Source of the DNA: Ovis canadensis | Lineage: Eukaryota; Chordata; Mammalia; Artiodactyla; Bovidae | Direction of reading: 5' to 3' | Assembly (NCBI RefSeq): GCF_042477335.2 | Contig: NC_091249.1 | Location: forward strand, 50,576,001 to 50,640,000 | DNA: 64,000 nt | Shown: positions 30,293 to 42,756 of the stretch, one piece after another | Layout of the letters: each line of letters begins with the position of its first letter | Numbering within the stretch: position 1 is the stretch's first letter | The notes under the pieces: generated by a model | The model's database searches: none | The model's input: only the letters and a program-made list of their open reading frames with translations | What the model was told of the DNA's origin: nothing | Position numbers and translations under genes: made by a program

Positions 30293-30574
30293 CTTTTTTT
30301 TTTTTTTCCACTTTATTTTACTTTACAATACTGTACTGGTTTTGCCATACATTGACATGAATCCACCACAGGTGTATACAAGCTCCCAATCCTGAACCCC
30401 CCTCCCACCTCCCACCCCATATCATCTCTCTGGATCATCCCCATGCACCAGCCCCAAGCATCCTGTATCCTGTATCGAACATAGACTAGCACTTTGTTTC
30501 TTACATGATAGTATACATGTTTCAATGCCATTCTTCCAAATCATCCCACCCTCTCCCTCTCCCTCAGAGTCCAA
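30293..30574 (-). mobile_element. L1_BT-like 3' end, antisense, with 14-bp TSD
   Basis: Begins with a poly(T) run (the A tail on minus) and reads back through the L1 3' UTR. Flanked by ATATTTGTAAGGTT (30279-30292) and ATATTTGAAAGGTT (30575-30588), one mismatch. A small reading frame inside is not a gene. Confidence 0.9.
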
Positions 30575-31194
30575 ATATTTGAAAGGTTTTACAGTGAATA
30601 TATTCTATATGATTTCAATAATTTGAAACTATGAGGCTTATTTCATGATACACACAGTCTGTCATGAGTTCTTGAAAATATATTCTACAGTTCTTAAAAA
30701 TAAATAAATATCCACACGCTTTAGAGTGTATTTTATGTCAATTATTTTAAGTCAATTTTATGTCAATTAAGTTAAGTTAATGGATAGTGTCACTTGTCTT
30801 TTATACCCATACTACTTTACTTTATATTTGTTCAGCTGATTACTGAGACAGGAGTGTTCAAATCTCCGACTGTAGTTATGGATTTGTCTTTGTCTTCTTT
30901 TACTTCTATCAGTTTTTGCCTGTCATCATTTTGAGGCTTTTATTATCTTTAGGTACATACACATTTTAGGTTGTAAGATCTCCTGATGAATTTAAGCCTT
31001 TACCATGATGATATAATCCTTTTTATCCTTGATAATGCTCCCTGTTTTGAAATCTATTTTGTTTGATCTTATAGACATTTCAGCTTTCTCATGACGTTAT
31101 CTTTTCTCATCCTTTCCTGTAAACCTCCTTTACATTTAAAGTGATTTTCTTATTGAAAGCTTACAGTTGAGTCTTGCCTTTATCTAAAAATAAT

Positions 31195-31488
31195 TATTTA
31201 TTATTTATTTTTGACTGCACTGGATCTCCTTTGTGTGTGGAGAGCAGGGGCTTCTCTCTCCTTTCGATGCATGAGCTTCTCATTGCGGTGGCTTCTCTTG
31301 TTGCAGAGCACAGGCTCTAGAGTTGGGCTCAGTAGCTGTAGCTCCTGGGCTCTCGAGCACAGGCTCAACAGTTGTAGCACGCAGGCTTAGTTGCTCTGTG
31401 ACATGTGGGATCTTCCCAGATCAGGAACTGATTCTGTATCTCCTGCGTTGGCAGACTGATTCTTTACCACTGAGCCACCAAGGAAGCC
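31195..31488 (-). mobile_element. Long CHR-type tRNA-derived SINE
   Basis: Antisense. TTATTTTTGACTGCACTGGA and GCGGTGGCTTCTCTTGTTGC, ending GAGCCACCAAGGAAGCC. Similar to copies at 39755 and 52847. Confidence 0.8.
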
Positions 31489-32449
31489 TGAGTCTTGCTT
31501 TTTAAATCCAGTTTGATATGCTCTGCTTTTTAACTGCAATGTTAAAACATTTACATTTAATATAATTTTTAATCTGACTGGATTTAGATTTTGCTATTGT
31601 ATTTGTCTCCTCCCTCCTGCTCTATGTTCTTTGTTTCCTTTTTATTGCCTGAATACTTTTTAGGATTCAATTTTACCTCCATTATTCGTTTATTAATTAG
31701 GTCTCTTTGTGTATGTTTTTGGTTGTCATTTGCTCATTTGTTTGTGATAGCTCTAGGTTTTATGATACTCATCTTTACCTTATCAGAATTTATCTTCAAA
31801 TAATGTACTATTACTTCCTGTATAAAAACTTTACAACACTATGCTTCCATTTCTTCCTCTCAGTTTTTGTGCAGTTGTTATTCTACATCTTATTTCTATG
31901 TATGGTTTAAACCACACAATATATTAATAATATTTTTGCTTTAAATAGGCAATTGTCTTTTATCCTATTTTTTAAATTATATTAAGTACGCATACCATAA
32001 AATTTTCTGTTAATCGTTTTTAAGTATGTGGTTTAGGTCGTTAAGGACATTCATTCTGTTGTGCAAACCATCACCACCATCCATCTCCAGAACTGTTTTC
32101 AGCTTATATAACTGAAGCTCTAAACCCATACAAAAGGAGAATAACTCTTTTGTTCTCCCCTCCCCCAAGGTCTTGACAGCCACCAGTCCAATGTCTGTCT
32201 CTAATTTTGACTACCTTAAGTATTACTTGCAAGTGGAACCATGAAATATTTATCTTTATAAGACTAGCTTATTTCACTTAACATAAGTTTCCTCCCTGTT
32301 GTAGCATAAGACTTTCTTTCCTTTTTAAAGTGGAATAATGTTCCATTGTATGTATCTATCACAACTTGTTTATCCATTCATCTGTTGATGAACACTCAGG
32401 TTGCTTTTCAGTTTTAGCTATTGTAAATAATGCTGCTATTAACATGAGT

Positions 32450-32712
32450 ACAGAGAAGGCAATGGCACCCCACTCCAGTACTCTTGCCTAGAAAATCCCA
32501 TGGACGGAGGAGCCTGGTGGGCTGCAGTCCATGGGGTCGCTAAGAGTCGGACACAACTGAGGGACTTCACTTTCACTTTTCACTTCCATGCGTTGGAGAA
32601 GGAAATGGCAACCCACTCCAGTGTTCTTGCCTGGGACGGGGAAGCCTGGTGGGCTGCCGTCTATGGGGTCGCACACAGTTGGACACGACTGAGGCGACTT
32701 AGCAGCAGCAGC
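32450..32712 (+). mobile_element. BovA2-type SINE dimer with 9-bp TSD
   Basis: Two BovA units head to tail (GAAGGCAATGGCACCCCACT, then GAAGGAAATGGCAACCCACT) ending in an (AGC)n tail. Flanked by AACATGAGT at 32441-32449 and 32713-32721. Confidence 0.88.
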
Positions 32713-33455
32713 AACATGAGTTTGAAAATATCTCTTCAAGACTCTGCTTTCAGTTCTTTTGAATGTATCCCCAGAAGTGGAACTGCTGCACCAATATTAC
32801 AATTCTATTTTTCGTTTTTTGAGGAACTCCCATGCTGTTGTTATACCATTTTACATTCTCACCAACAATGCACAGGGGTTGCAATTTCTCCATATCCTTG
32901 CTATTTTCTAGTTTCTTTTGTTTTGATAGCAGTCATCTTAATGGGTGTGAATTGGTATCTCAGTGTGGTTTTGATTTGCATTTCCCTGATGATTAGATGT
33001 TGAGCATCTCTTCATGTGCTCACTAGTCATTATGTCTTCATTGGAGAAATGTATGTTCAAGTCTTTTGCCCATTTTTAAGTTGGGTTGTTTGCTTTTTGT
33101 TGCTGACTTTTAGCATTTATTTCTGTGTTCTGGATATTAATACCTTATTATATATTTGATTTGTAAATAGTTTCTCCCTTTCTGTGGATTGCCTCTTTAC
33201 TCTGTGGATAGTGTCTTTCAAAGTACAAATTTAAACTTTTTTCATGATGTGCAATGTGTCTATCTTTTCTTTTGTTACCTGGGCCTTTGGTGTTATAGCC
33301 AAGAAATTATTGCCAAATCCAATATTGGGAAGCTTTCCTCCTCAATTTTCCTCTGAGACTTTTATTGTTTTAGATTTTACGCATGTAGATCCATTTTCAG
33401 TTAATTTTTGTGTGTGGTATTAGGTAAAGATCCCATTTCGTTCTTTTGCATGTAG

Positions 33456-33758
33456 ACTCTTGAGAGTCCCTTGTACTACAAGGAGATCAAACCAGTCAAT
33501 CCTAATGGAAATCAACCATGAATATTCATTGGAAGAACTGATGCTGAAGCTGAACCTCCAATACTTTGACCATCTGATTCGAAGAGCCAACTCATTGAAA
33601 AAGACCCTGATGCTGGGAAAAATTGAAGGCAGGAGGAGAAGGGGACAAAACAGGATGAGATGGATGGACAGACTCAGTGGACATGAGTTTGACCAAGCTC
33701 CAGGAGATGGTGATGGACAGGGAAGCCTGGTGTGCTGCAGTCCATGGGGCGACAAAGA
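33456..33758 (+). mobile_element. BovB 3' fragment inside antisense L1
   Basis: From CTCTTGAGAGTCCCTTGTAC to GGGCGACAAAGAGTTG. The L1 reads on directly at both sides. Confidence 0.85.
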
Positions 33759-33918
33759 GTTGTCCACTTTTCCCAGAACCATTTGTTGAAAGAGTTGTTC
33801 TCTTAATTTCCTTTTTAGACTTTTCACTGTTAGTGTAAAGGAATGCAATTGAAATTTGTGTGTTATCTTTGTAGCCTGATGTTTTATTGAATTCACTTGT
33901 TAGTCCTAACAGTTTTGT

Positions 33919-34195
33919 GGGCTTCCCTGGTAGTTTAGCTAGTAAAGACTCCACCTGCAATGTAGGAGACCCTGGTTTGATCCCTGGGTCAGGAAGATCC
34001 CCTGGAGAAAGGATAGGCTACCCACACCAGTATTCTTGGGCTTCCCTGGTGGCTTAGACAGTAAAGAATCCACCTGCAATGCGGGAGGCCTGGGCTCAAT
34101 CCCTGGGTTGGGAAGACACCCTGGAGAAGGGATGGGCTACCCACTCCAGTAATCTTTCTGTGGGGTCGCAAAGAGTCGGACACAACTGAACAGTT
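33919..34195 (+). mobile_element. Two Bov-tA SINE copies in tandem
   Basis: The first runs GGGCTTCCCTGGTAGTTTAG to ACCAGTATTCTTG (33919-34045). A second starts GGCTTCCCTGGTGGCTTAGA and ends CGGACACAACTGAACAG. The first lacks its 3' half, so the second probably inserted into it. Confidence 0.85.
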
Positions 34196-34499
34196 TTGTG
34201 TATGTGTGTGGAAGCTTTAGGGTTTTCTACATGTAAAACCATGTCACTACATGTAGATTGCTATTTGGTCATAGAATCAAGGACAATTCCTATGTATATT
34301 TCTGGAATTCTTGCTCTGCCTAGTTCCCTCCTCTCCAGGACCTTGCCTTGCAAACACTATTCACTTCAACCTCCCGAAACTCCTATCTCGGTCTCTTTGA
34401 CTTTTGAAACCACTGAGCTCTGTTTGGGTTGTCCTTTCAGACTCTGCAGTTTAGAAACTTCTTCAGGAAGAAAGCCTGGAAAGTTACAAGCTTGATATG

Positions 34500-35000
34500 A
34501 CTTAGCCAAGAATGCTGCTAAATATCTTAAAAGGCACCAAACACCCCCTCACAAAAGGAATCATCCACCCAAAAGAGTTAAGTAAAGCCCAAGTCGAGAA
34601 ACCACAATCTGGAGACTTAAGCAGATTCCACATGACTTTTTTGCAAGAATATTTCATACATGATATTGGGAAAGTCCTCTTGCATCACATGAGATATCAC
34701 ATCACATCTAGTTCCTCCTTAATGACATTAATGTTGATCAGCAGGTTTAGGTGTTGGTCAGCTCAACTCTTTAATAACAAAGTTTCAGATCAGCTTTTCA
34801 TCTCAGGTTTTAGCATCCATTGTGATCTTTATCTAAATCAATTACTTTATTTGGAATTGAAGTTGTGGTAATTCTATTCCTCTCAATATTTCTGCATTAG
34901 CTGGAAGTTCTTAAAGTACTTTCACTTGTTATCAATTTGGTTGCCCATAGGTAGAATTCATGGAGGACAGGTAAGACCAAAGTTTGATTGCTTCTCTTAA
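34500..35000 (-). repeat. Old L1M-like relic
   Basis: Phrases such as TTGCAAGAATATTTCATACA and TTTTAGCATCCATTGTGATC resemble ancient antisense L1M 3' ends. The open frame at 34512-34871 follows this repeat. Subfamily uncertain. Confidence 0.45.
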
Positions 35001-35174
35001 TATACCAGCTTTCAGAAAAATGAAGTGCTGTGCTGGCAATCTCCAAAAGTAGTTAATGAGCTATGGGTTTGTGTTTATTCTCTGTTTGATAGCATAATAA
35101 ACTCTTCAATTTATATATATTTGATGTGTTTCGATTCATCGTAGGCATTATACTTTTTAAGTACCTCTATTTAG

Positions 35175-35305
35175 GTATGCTAAGTTGCTTCAGTCGTGTC
35201 TGACTCCTAGAGACCCTATGGACTGCAGCCTACCAGGCTCTTCCATCCATGGGATTTGCCAGGCAGGAGTACTGGAGTGGGTTGCCATTGCCTTCTCATG
35301 CCTAT
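35175..35305 (-). mobile_element. BovA SINE fragment
   Basis: Antisense, from GTATGCTAAGTTGCTTCAGT to GGGTTGCCATTGCCTTCTCA. The tRNA-like part is absent. Confidence 0.85.
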
Positions 35306-36050
35306 TTAGGTATAACTGACATGTAATAAGCTGCACATATTTAAATTTTACAGTCTGAGAAATTTTAACATATGTGTACATCTAGGAAATCCTCGTTGCA
35401 ATCAAGATAATGAACATCTCCAATAACATGAAAGATTTATTTGTGCCCTTTGTAATTCCTTTCTGCCTTAACTCCCAGCCTCCTTCCAATCTCCAGGCAA
35501 CCACTGATGTGTTTTATGTATTGTACTGAGTTTTATATAAATGCAATCATACAATATTCATTCTTTTTTTAACTCAGCATAATTCTTTAAATATTCATCC
35601 ATGTTGTTCCATTTATCAATAGTTTATTCCTTTTTATTGTGTTAAGTACTAAAATATATTCACCCCTTTACCTGTTGATAGATATTTGGGTTGTTTTCAG
35701 TTTCTAGATATTACCAATAAAGTTGTTATGAACATTTGTGCACAAGGCTTTGTATGAATATATGTTTTCTTTTTTCTTGGGTAAATACTTGAGGTGAAAT
35801 GATTGGATCATAGGCTAAGAGGAGGCTCAACTTTTATTTTTATCATTTAAAGTTTTTATTTTTTATAAGAGTTTTAGATTACAGAAAAATTGTGAAAGTA
35901 ATACAGAGAGTTCCCATATATGCCATACCCAGTTTCCCCCATTAAGATTTTACATTAATACTGTATATTTGTCACAGTTAATAAAAATAATATTGATATA
36001 CTATTAAATAAAGTTAGTATAATATTATTATATTTTATTTAAAGCTTTTA
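35306..36050 (-). repeat. Old L1 3' region (antisense)
   Basis: GAAAGATTTATTTGTGCCCT, CCAGGCAACCACTGATGTGT and GGGTTGTTTTCAGTTTCTAG are in antisense L1 order. Immediately precedes a BovB copy. Confidence 0.65.
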
Positions 36051-36060
36051 CCTAGTATTT

Positions 36061-37735
36061 ATGGGCTCGATAAAGGACAGAAATGGTCTGGACCTAACAG
36101 AAGCAGAAGATATTAAGAAGAGGTGGCAAGAATACACAGAAGAACTGTACAAAAAAGATCTTCATGACCCAGATAATCATGATGATGTGATCACTCATCT
36201 AGAGCCAGACATCTTGGAATGTGAAGTCAAGTGGGCCTTAGAAAGCATCACTACGAACAAAGCTAGTGGAGGTGATGGAATTCCAGTGGAGCTCTTTCAA
36301 ATCCTGAAAGATGATGCTGTGAAAGTGCTGTACTCAATATGCAAGCAAGTTTGGAAAACTCAGCAGTGGCCACAGGACTGGAAAAGTTCAGTTTTCATTC
36401 CAGTTCCAAAGAAAGGCAATGCAAAAGAATGCTCAAACTACCGCACAATTGCACTCATCTCACATGCTAGTAAAGTAATGCTCAAAATTCTCCAAGCCAG
36501 ACTTCAGCAATACGTGAACAGTGAACCCCCTGATGTTCAAGCTGGTTTTAGAAAAAGCAGAGGAACCAGAGTTCAAATTACCAACATCTGCTGGATCATG
36601 GAAAAAGCAAGAAAGTTCCAGAAAAACATCTATTTTCCTGCTTTATTGACTATGCCAAAGCCTTTGACTGTGTGGATCACAATAAACTGTGGAAAATTCT
36701 GAAAGAGATGGGAATACCAGACCACCTGACCCGCCTCTTGAGAAACCTATATGCAGGTCAGGAAGCAACAGTTAGAACTGGACATGGAACAACAGACTGG
36801 TTCCAAATAGGAAAAGGAGTACGTCAAGGCTGTATATTGTCACCCTGCTTATTTAACTTCTATGCAGAGTACATCATGAGAAACGCTGGACTGGAAGAAA
36901 CACAAGCTGGAATCAAGATTGCTGGGAGAAATATCAATAACCTCAGATATGCAGATGACACCACCCTTATGGCAGAAATTGAATAGGAACTAAAAAGCCT
37001 CTTGATGAAAGTGAAAGAGGAGAGTGAAAAAGTTGGCTTAAAGCTCAACATTCAGAAAACAAAGATCATGGCATCTGGTCCCATCACTTCATGGCAAATA
37101 GACGGGGAAACAGTGGAAATAGTGTCAGACTTTATATTTTTGGGCTCCAAAATCACTGCAGATGGTGACTGCAGGCATGACATTAAAAGACACTTACTCC
37201 TTGGAGGAAAAGTTATGACCAACCTAGAGAGTATATTCAAAAGCAGAGACATTACTTTGCCGACTAAGGTCCATCTAGTCAAGGCTATGGTTTTTCCTGT
37301 GGTCATGTATGGATGTGAGAGTTGGACTGTGAAGAAGGCTGAGCGCCGAAGAATTGATGCTTTTGAACTGTGGTGTTGGAGAAGACTCTTGAGGGTCCCT
37401 TGGACTGCAAGGAGATCCAACCAGTCCATTCTGAGGGAGATCAACCCTGGGATTTCTTTGGAAGGAATGTTGCTAAAGCTGAAGCTCCAGTACTTTGGCC
37501 ACCTCATGCGAAGAGTTGACTCATTGGAAAAGACTCTGATGCTGGGGGAGATTGGGGGCAGGAGGAGAAGGGGACGACCCAGGATGAGATGGCTGGATGG
37601 CATCACGGACTCGATGGACGCAAGTCTGAGTGAACTCTGGGAGATGGTGATGGACAGGGAGGCCTGGTGTGCTGCGATTCATGGGGTCGCAATGAGTCAG
37701 ACACGACTGAGCGACTGAACTGAACTGAACTGATG
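36061..37735 (+). pseudogene. BovB (RTE) LINE, reverse-transcriptase portion, longest copy in window
   Basis: BovB is the RTE-type retrotransposon of ruminants and squamates, believed to have moved horizontally between vertebrates. Three blocks make up one RT. Block 1 (36061-36702) has the linker and fingers (SNYRTIALISHASKVMLKIL). Block 2 (36672-36986) has VRQGCILSPCLFNFYAEYIM and the YADD catalytic box (36948-36959). Block 3 (37002-37718) has the connection and C-terminal part ([20 protein letters not shown]). A frameshift near 36640-36680 and a stop at about 36985 break the frame. The endonuclease half is missing (5' truncation). Ends with the ACTGAACTGAACTGA tail. Confidence 0.93.
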
Positions 37736-37748
37736 TTGGATTGTTTGA

Positions 37749-37925
37749 GGGACTTCCCTGGTGGTCCAGTGGCTAAGACTCCAAACTCCCAATGCAGGGG
37801 GCATTCAATCCCTGGTCAGGGAACTAGATTCCACACGCAGCAACTAAGAGCTCACATGCAGAAACTGAAGATCCTGCATGCTGTGACTAAGACCTGGTGC
37901 AGTCAAGTGAGTAAATAAATATTTT
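37749..37925 (+). mobile_element. CHR-type tRNA-derived SINE
   Basis: GGGACTTCCCTGGTGGTCCA to a (AAATA)n tail, just after the BovB end. Differs from Bov-tA by the CAACTAAGAGCTCACATGCA body. Confidence 0.85.
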
Positions 37926-37952
37926 TTGAAAATGGATTTCTTGTTTTTTTGC

Positions 37953-38170
37953 ATGCATATGCTAAATCACTTCAGTCGTGTCTGACTCTGGGACCCTATG
38001 GACTGTAGCCTGCAAGGCTCAGCTGTCCATGGGAATCTCCAGGCAAGAATACTGGAGTGGATTGCAATGCCCTTCTCCAGGGGATCTTCCTGACACAGGA
38101 ATTGAACCTGAATCTCCTACTTCTCCTGCATTGCAGGTAGATTTTTGCATCTGAGCCACCAGGGAAGCCT
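37953..38170 (-). mobile_element. Bov-tA SINE
   Basis: Antisense copy from ATGCTAAATCACTTCAGTCG to GAGCCACCAGGGAAGCC. Confidence 0.9.
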
Positions 38171-38279
38171 GGTGTTGGAATACATTCATAAATAAATGTG
38201 ATGATGTTTTACATCATTTTAATGCATATTTCTCGCTTCATATTTTTTTGCTCATGACATTACTTGCTGTTTATATTAG

Positions 38280-39402
38280 ACTATAAAAATGATGTTAGAC
38301 AAAAAGCAGATTCCAGCAATTTTTATATTCGAATTCATAATGGGTTGTAAAACAGCAGAGACGATTCTCAACAAAGCAATACATTTGCCCCGGAACTGCT
38401 AATGAACATACAGTGCAGTGGTGGTTCAAGAAGTGTTGCAAAGGAGACGAGAGCCTTGAAGATGAGGGATGCAGTGTCCAGCCAGCAGAAGTTAACAACA
38501 ACCAATTGAGCACCATCAGCGAAGTTGATCCTCTTATAACTACAAAAGAAGTTGCCAAAGAACTCAATGTCGACCATTCTACAGTCACTCAGCATTTGAA
38601 GGAAATTGGAAAGGCGAAAAGCTCATGAAGTGGGTGCCTCATAAGCTGACCGAGAATAAAAAAATTTTTTAATGTCGCTTTGAAGTGTCATCTTCTCTTA
38701 TTCTATGAAACAACAATTTCTCGATCGGATTGTGATGTGCAATGAAAAGTGGATTGTATGTGACAAACGGCAATGACCAGCTCAGTGGCTGGACCAAGAA
38801 GAAGTTCCAAAGCACTTCCCAAAGCCAAACTTGCATCAAAAATTGGTCATGGTTACTGTCTGGTGGTCTGCTACTGGTCTGATCCACTACAGCTTTCTGA
38901 ACCCCGGCGAAACCATTACATCAGAGAATTATGCTCTGCACATGAAAGAAATACACTGAAAACCGCAACACCTGCAGCCAGGGTCGGTTCACAGAATGGG
39001 CCCATTTCTTCTCCATGATAAGGCACAGCGCATGTGCCCAACCACACGTCACACAACCAACCCTTCACAAGTTAAACGAATTGGGCTACGAAGTTTTGCT
39101 TCATCCACCATATTCACCTGATCTCTTGCCAACCGACTACCGCTTCTTCAAGCATCTTGACAACTTTTTGCAGAGAAAATGCTTCCACAACCAGCAGGAG
39201 GCAGAAAATGCTTTCCAAGATTTGTCAAATCCTGAAGCATGGATTTTTTTTACACTATAGAAATAAACAAACTTATTTCTCATTGGCAAAAATGTGTTAA
39301 TTGTAATGGTTCCTATTTTAATTAATAAAGATGTGTTCAAGCCTAGTTATAATGATTTATAATTCATGGTCTGAAACCACAACTACTTTTGTATCAACCT
39401 AA
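38280..39402 (+). pseudogene. Mariner (Tc1/mariner) DNA transposon relic, SETMAR-type transposase
   Basis: Cut-and-paste transposon of the cecropia/Hsmar1 type. Recognisable parts in order are KKQIPAIFIYEF near 38300, QWWFKKCCKGDESLEDEG at 38413, VAKELNVDHSTVTQHLKEIG (helix-turn-helix end), a middle region with several frameshifts (38640-39000), LNELGYEVLLHPPYSPDLLP with the downstream TDYRFFKHL, and the FLQRKCFHNQQEAENAFQDL end. A clear 3' terminal inverted repeat sits at 39377-39402 (its complement starts TTAGGTTGATACAAAAGTAG) next to TA. The 5' repeat is not recognisable. Many stops and shifts, so inactive. Confidence 0.92.
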
Positions 39403-39471
39403 TACTTTGTAGTTTCTAACTAAAGCCTCTCATCAGATATGTAATATGCAAATATGTCCTTCCAATCTGTT

Positions 39472-39589
39472 TTGTTTTTTTTTTTGGCTATGAGATCTTA
39501 GTTGCCCAACCAGGGATCAAACCTGGGTCCCCCACCCCCGGTCTTGGAAGCATGGAGTCTTAACTTCTGGACCATCAGGCAAGTCCCAT
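39472..39589 (-). mobile_element. CHR-type SINE, antisense
   Basis: TTTTTTTTTTGGCTATGAGA, then CAACCAGGGATCAAACCTGG, then GGACCATCAGGCAAGTCCC. Confidence 0.8.
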
Positions 39590-39754
39590 ATCTTCTTATT
39601 TTCTTAACAGTACTTTGAAGAGTTGAAATTTTACATTAGGATGAATTGTAATTTAACAGTTTGTTTTTTTATGGATCATACTTTTGTATTATATATAGAG
39701 AGAAATATTTGCCTAACCCAAGATCACAACATTTTTTCCTTAACTTTGAATCTT

Positions 39755-40138
39755 ATTTATTTATTTACGACTGTGCTGGGTCTTCGTTGCTTTGCTTGGA
39801 CTTTGTCTAGTTGCACCAAGCAGGAGCTTCTCTTTGTTGCCGTTCATGGGCTTTCCGTTGCAGTGGCTTCTCTTGTTGTGGAGCACAGCTTCCGGGGCAT
39901 GTGGGTTGCAGCATGTGGGCTCACTGGCGCACGAGAAAGTTAGGGCTGCAGTGTGGGCTTGGGCTGCAGTAGTTATGGCTCACGGGTTCTAGAGTGCAGG
40001 TGCACAGGTTGTGCTCACTAGTTGTGCTCACAGGCTTCATTGCTCCTCGGCTTGTGGAATCTTCTTGGACCAGGGATTGAACCCATGTGCCCTGCACTGG
40101 CAGGTGGATCCTTATCCACCGAGCCACTAGGGAAGCTC
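39755..40138 (-). mobile_element. Long CHR-type SINE, antisense
   Basis: TTATTTATTTACGACTGTGC, GCAGTGGCTTCTCTTGTTGT and GAGCCACTAGGGAAGCTCC, the same family as 31195-31488. Confidence 0.8.
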
Positions 40139-40299
40139 CACAAAGATTTTTGTCTGATGTTTTCCTTCTCTAGTTTTGTTTTATATCTAAGTCTATAAAC
40201 AAATTTCTCTGAATGATACACTTTCTGAATACCCGTATATCTGTTAAAGAAATAAAACTTGTAGTTAAAAATCTTCCTATATAAGAATGAGTGCTTTTG

Positions 40300-42756
40300 C
40301 CACTTCTAGTCAACATTGAACTAAACGTTCTGATCAGAATAGTTGGGCAAGAAAAATAGATAAAAGACATCCAAATTAGAACAAAAGATGTGAAATTACC
40401 TCTATTCACAGCTGAAATGATTTTATACATAAAAAATCCTTAAGTTTACACATCAAAAAATTTTAGAGCTAATAAATGAATTTATCAGAGTTTTAGGGTT
40501 CAAGGTCAACAAGCAAAAAATAGCTGTATTGTATATCAACTATACTTCAATTAAAATAAATTTAAAAAAAACAGTTGTATTGCTGTACACTAGCAATGAA
40601 CAATCCAAAAATGGAGTTGAGAAAACAATTTCATTTACAGGAGAATCAAAAAAATAAAGTGCTTAGGATAAACTTAACAAAAGAAGTATAAGACTTGTAC
40701 ACTGAGGAATACAAAATATTGCTGAAACTAAAGAAGTCCTACATAACTGGAAAGACATGCAGTGTTCATGGATTGAAAGACCTAATATTGTTAGTTGGCA
40801 GTACAGCCCAAAGTGGTCTACAGATTCAACGTTACTACTATCAAAATTCCAGTGATTATTTTGCAGAAATGGAAAGGTTGATCCTAAAATCCAGATGGAA
40901 TCTCAAAGAACCATGAATAGCCAAAACAATCTTGAAAAAGAAAAACAAAGTTGAAGGGCTCATACTTCCCAATTTTATAACTTACTACAAAGCTACAGTA
41001 AAAGAATGTGGTATTGGCATAAAGATAAATTAACAGAAGAGTATTGAGAGTTCAGGAATCAATCCATATATCTATCATCAATTGTTTTTGAAAAGGGTGC
41101 CAAGATATTCAATAAGAGAAGACTGACTTCACCAAATGGTGCTGGGACAACTTGATATTCACATGTAAAAGGATGAAGTTGGACACTTGCTTCATATGAT
41201 GTGAAAAAGTAACTGAAAATGGATCAAATATTTAAATGTAAGAACTAAAACTATGAAACTCTTAAACCTAAATATAAATCTTTATGACCGTGTATTTGGC
41301 AATAAATTCTTAGAGATCACTCCCCAAAACACAAACAGCAAAAGAAAAAAATAAATGAACTTGACTTCATTAAAATTAAAATATTTTGTGCATCAAAAGA
41401 TACTATCAAGAAAGGGAACATACCACCAACAGAAAGGGAGGAAATATCTGCAAATCACACATCTGATAAGGATCTAATATCCAGAATGTATAATAAACTC
41501 ATACAATTCAACAACCAAAAGACAACCCAATTTTAAAATATGCAAAGGACATATTTGAATGGACATTTCTCCAAAGAAGACATAACCAACAGTCACATGG
41601 AAAGACCCTCAACATCATTAGTCACTAGGGAAATGCAAGCTGAAGCCACATGAGATGCCACTAGAATGGCAATAATTTTTTTAAAAAGGAAAATGTGTTG
41701 GCCAGGATGTTGCATAATTGGAACCCTGACACATTGCAGGTAGAATATAAAATAAGACAGCTTTTGTGAGGAACGGTTTGGTTGTTCTTCAAAAAGTTAA
41801 ACATAGAATTGCCATATGACATAGAAATTCTACTCCTAAGTATATGTCCAAAAGAATCGAAAATAGGTACTCAAGCCAAAAGTTGTTTACAAATATTCAT
41901 AACAGCACTATTAACGATAGCAAAAGTGTGGGAACAACTCGAACTTTTGTTAACTGACAAATGTATAAACAAAATGTGGTATATCCATATAGTGGAATAC
42001 TATTCATCAATACAAAGACTGAATTGCACACTATAAAATGATTTAAATGGTCAATTTTATGTCATTTTAAAGAATCAATTCAGGTAATTGAGCACATTAA
42101 CAAAATCAAGAGAGGAAAAATCATATGATCACCTCAATGCAGAAAAAGCCTTTGATTAAATTCAGCATCTTCCTAATTGAAACTCTTAGCAAGCTAAGAA
42201 TTGAAGGGAACTCCCTCAACCTGACAAAGGACAGCTATGAAAAACCTTCAGTTAGCATTAAATACAGTGGTGAAAGACAACACTTTTCTTCTATGGTCAG
42301 AGATCACACAAGGATGTTCTCATTCAGCACTTCTATTCAATATTGTACCAGAGGTTCTATATTTCAAACCAAGAAGTTAAATTATCTTTATACACATATA
42401 TAGACAGTATGATTACTTTATGTAGAAAAATAGATTCTACAAAAAAGCTACTAGAGCTAATACCTGTGTTCAACTAGTATACAGGATACAACATCAACAT
42501 ACAAAATGAATTGTATTTTTACATACAAGCAATGGCCAAGAGGAAATTGACATTTTAAAATGTCATTTACAATAGCATCAAAAATATCAAATATTTAGAG
42601 ATAACTCTAACAAATAAAATGAAAGACTTGCACACTAAAAACTACTAAATATTGCTGAGAGAATGAGAGAAGTTAAGATTTAAGTAAATGGAGAGATAAT
42701 TCTTTGTTCATTGATTAGAAGACTCAATAGTAAGATCTAAATTCTCATATTAATCT
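40300..42756 (+). repeat. Old L1 ORF2 (left half of host L1)
   Basis: Decayed sense L1 ORF2. Examples are ATGGAACAACTCGAACTTTT-like blocks near 41930, the GATACTATCAAGAAAGGGAA block at 41398, and the 42120-42160 stretch reading like the L1 RT AEKAF motif. The L1_BT-like element inserted into it at 42771; it resumes at 52559. Confidence 0.75.

Larger units (their letters stand above)
28949..32000 (-). repeat. Old L1 sequence, antisense, split by younger elements
   Basis: Long AT-rich antisense L1 ORF2 sequence. Plus-strand marks are TTTTGTCCATTTTATTATTA, GTTTCATCTGTTGGAAAGAC and AGGAGTGTTCAAATCTCCGA. It is interrupted by a SINE (29338-29552), a younger antisense L1 end (30293-30574) and a CHR-type SINE (31195-31488). 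Confidence 0.75.
32000..33918 (-). repeat. L1 LINE 3' half, antisense, split
   Basis: A second antisense L1, from its 3' end (ACCATCACCACCATCCATCT) through ORF2 (GTATCTCAGTGTGGTTTTGA). Interrupted by SINE dimer 32450-32712 and BovB 33456-33758; resumes at CCACTTTTCCCAGAACCATT. Confidence 0.8.

Noticed and set aside
30313-30531. 72-codon minus-strand frame (starts MALKHVYYHVRN)
   Set aside because: Lies wholly within the antisense L1 3' UTR insertion bounded by a 14-bp TSD; the same wording recurs at other L1 ends in the window.
34196-34871. Two adjacent plus-strand frames (99 and 119 codons)
   Set aside because: The second overlaps an old L1M-like relic, and the first follows antisense L1 and a SINE end. 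No homology and no shared gene structure.
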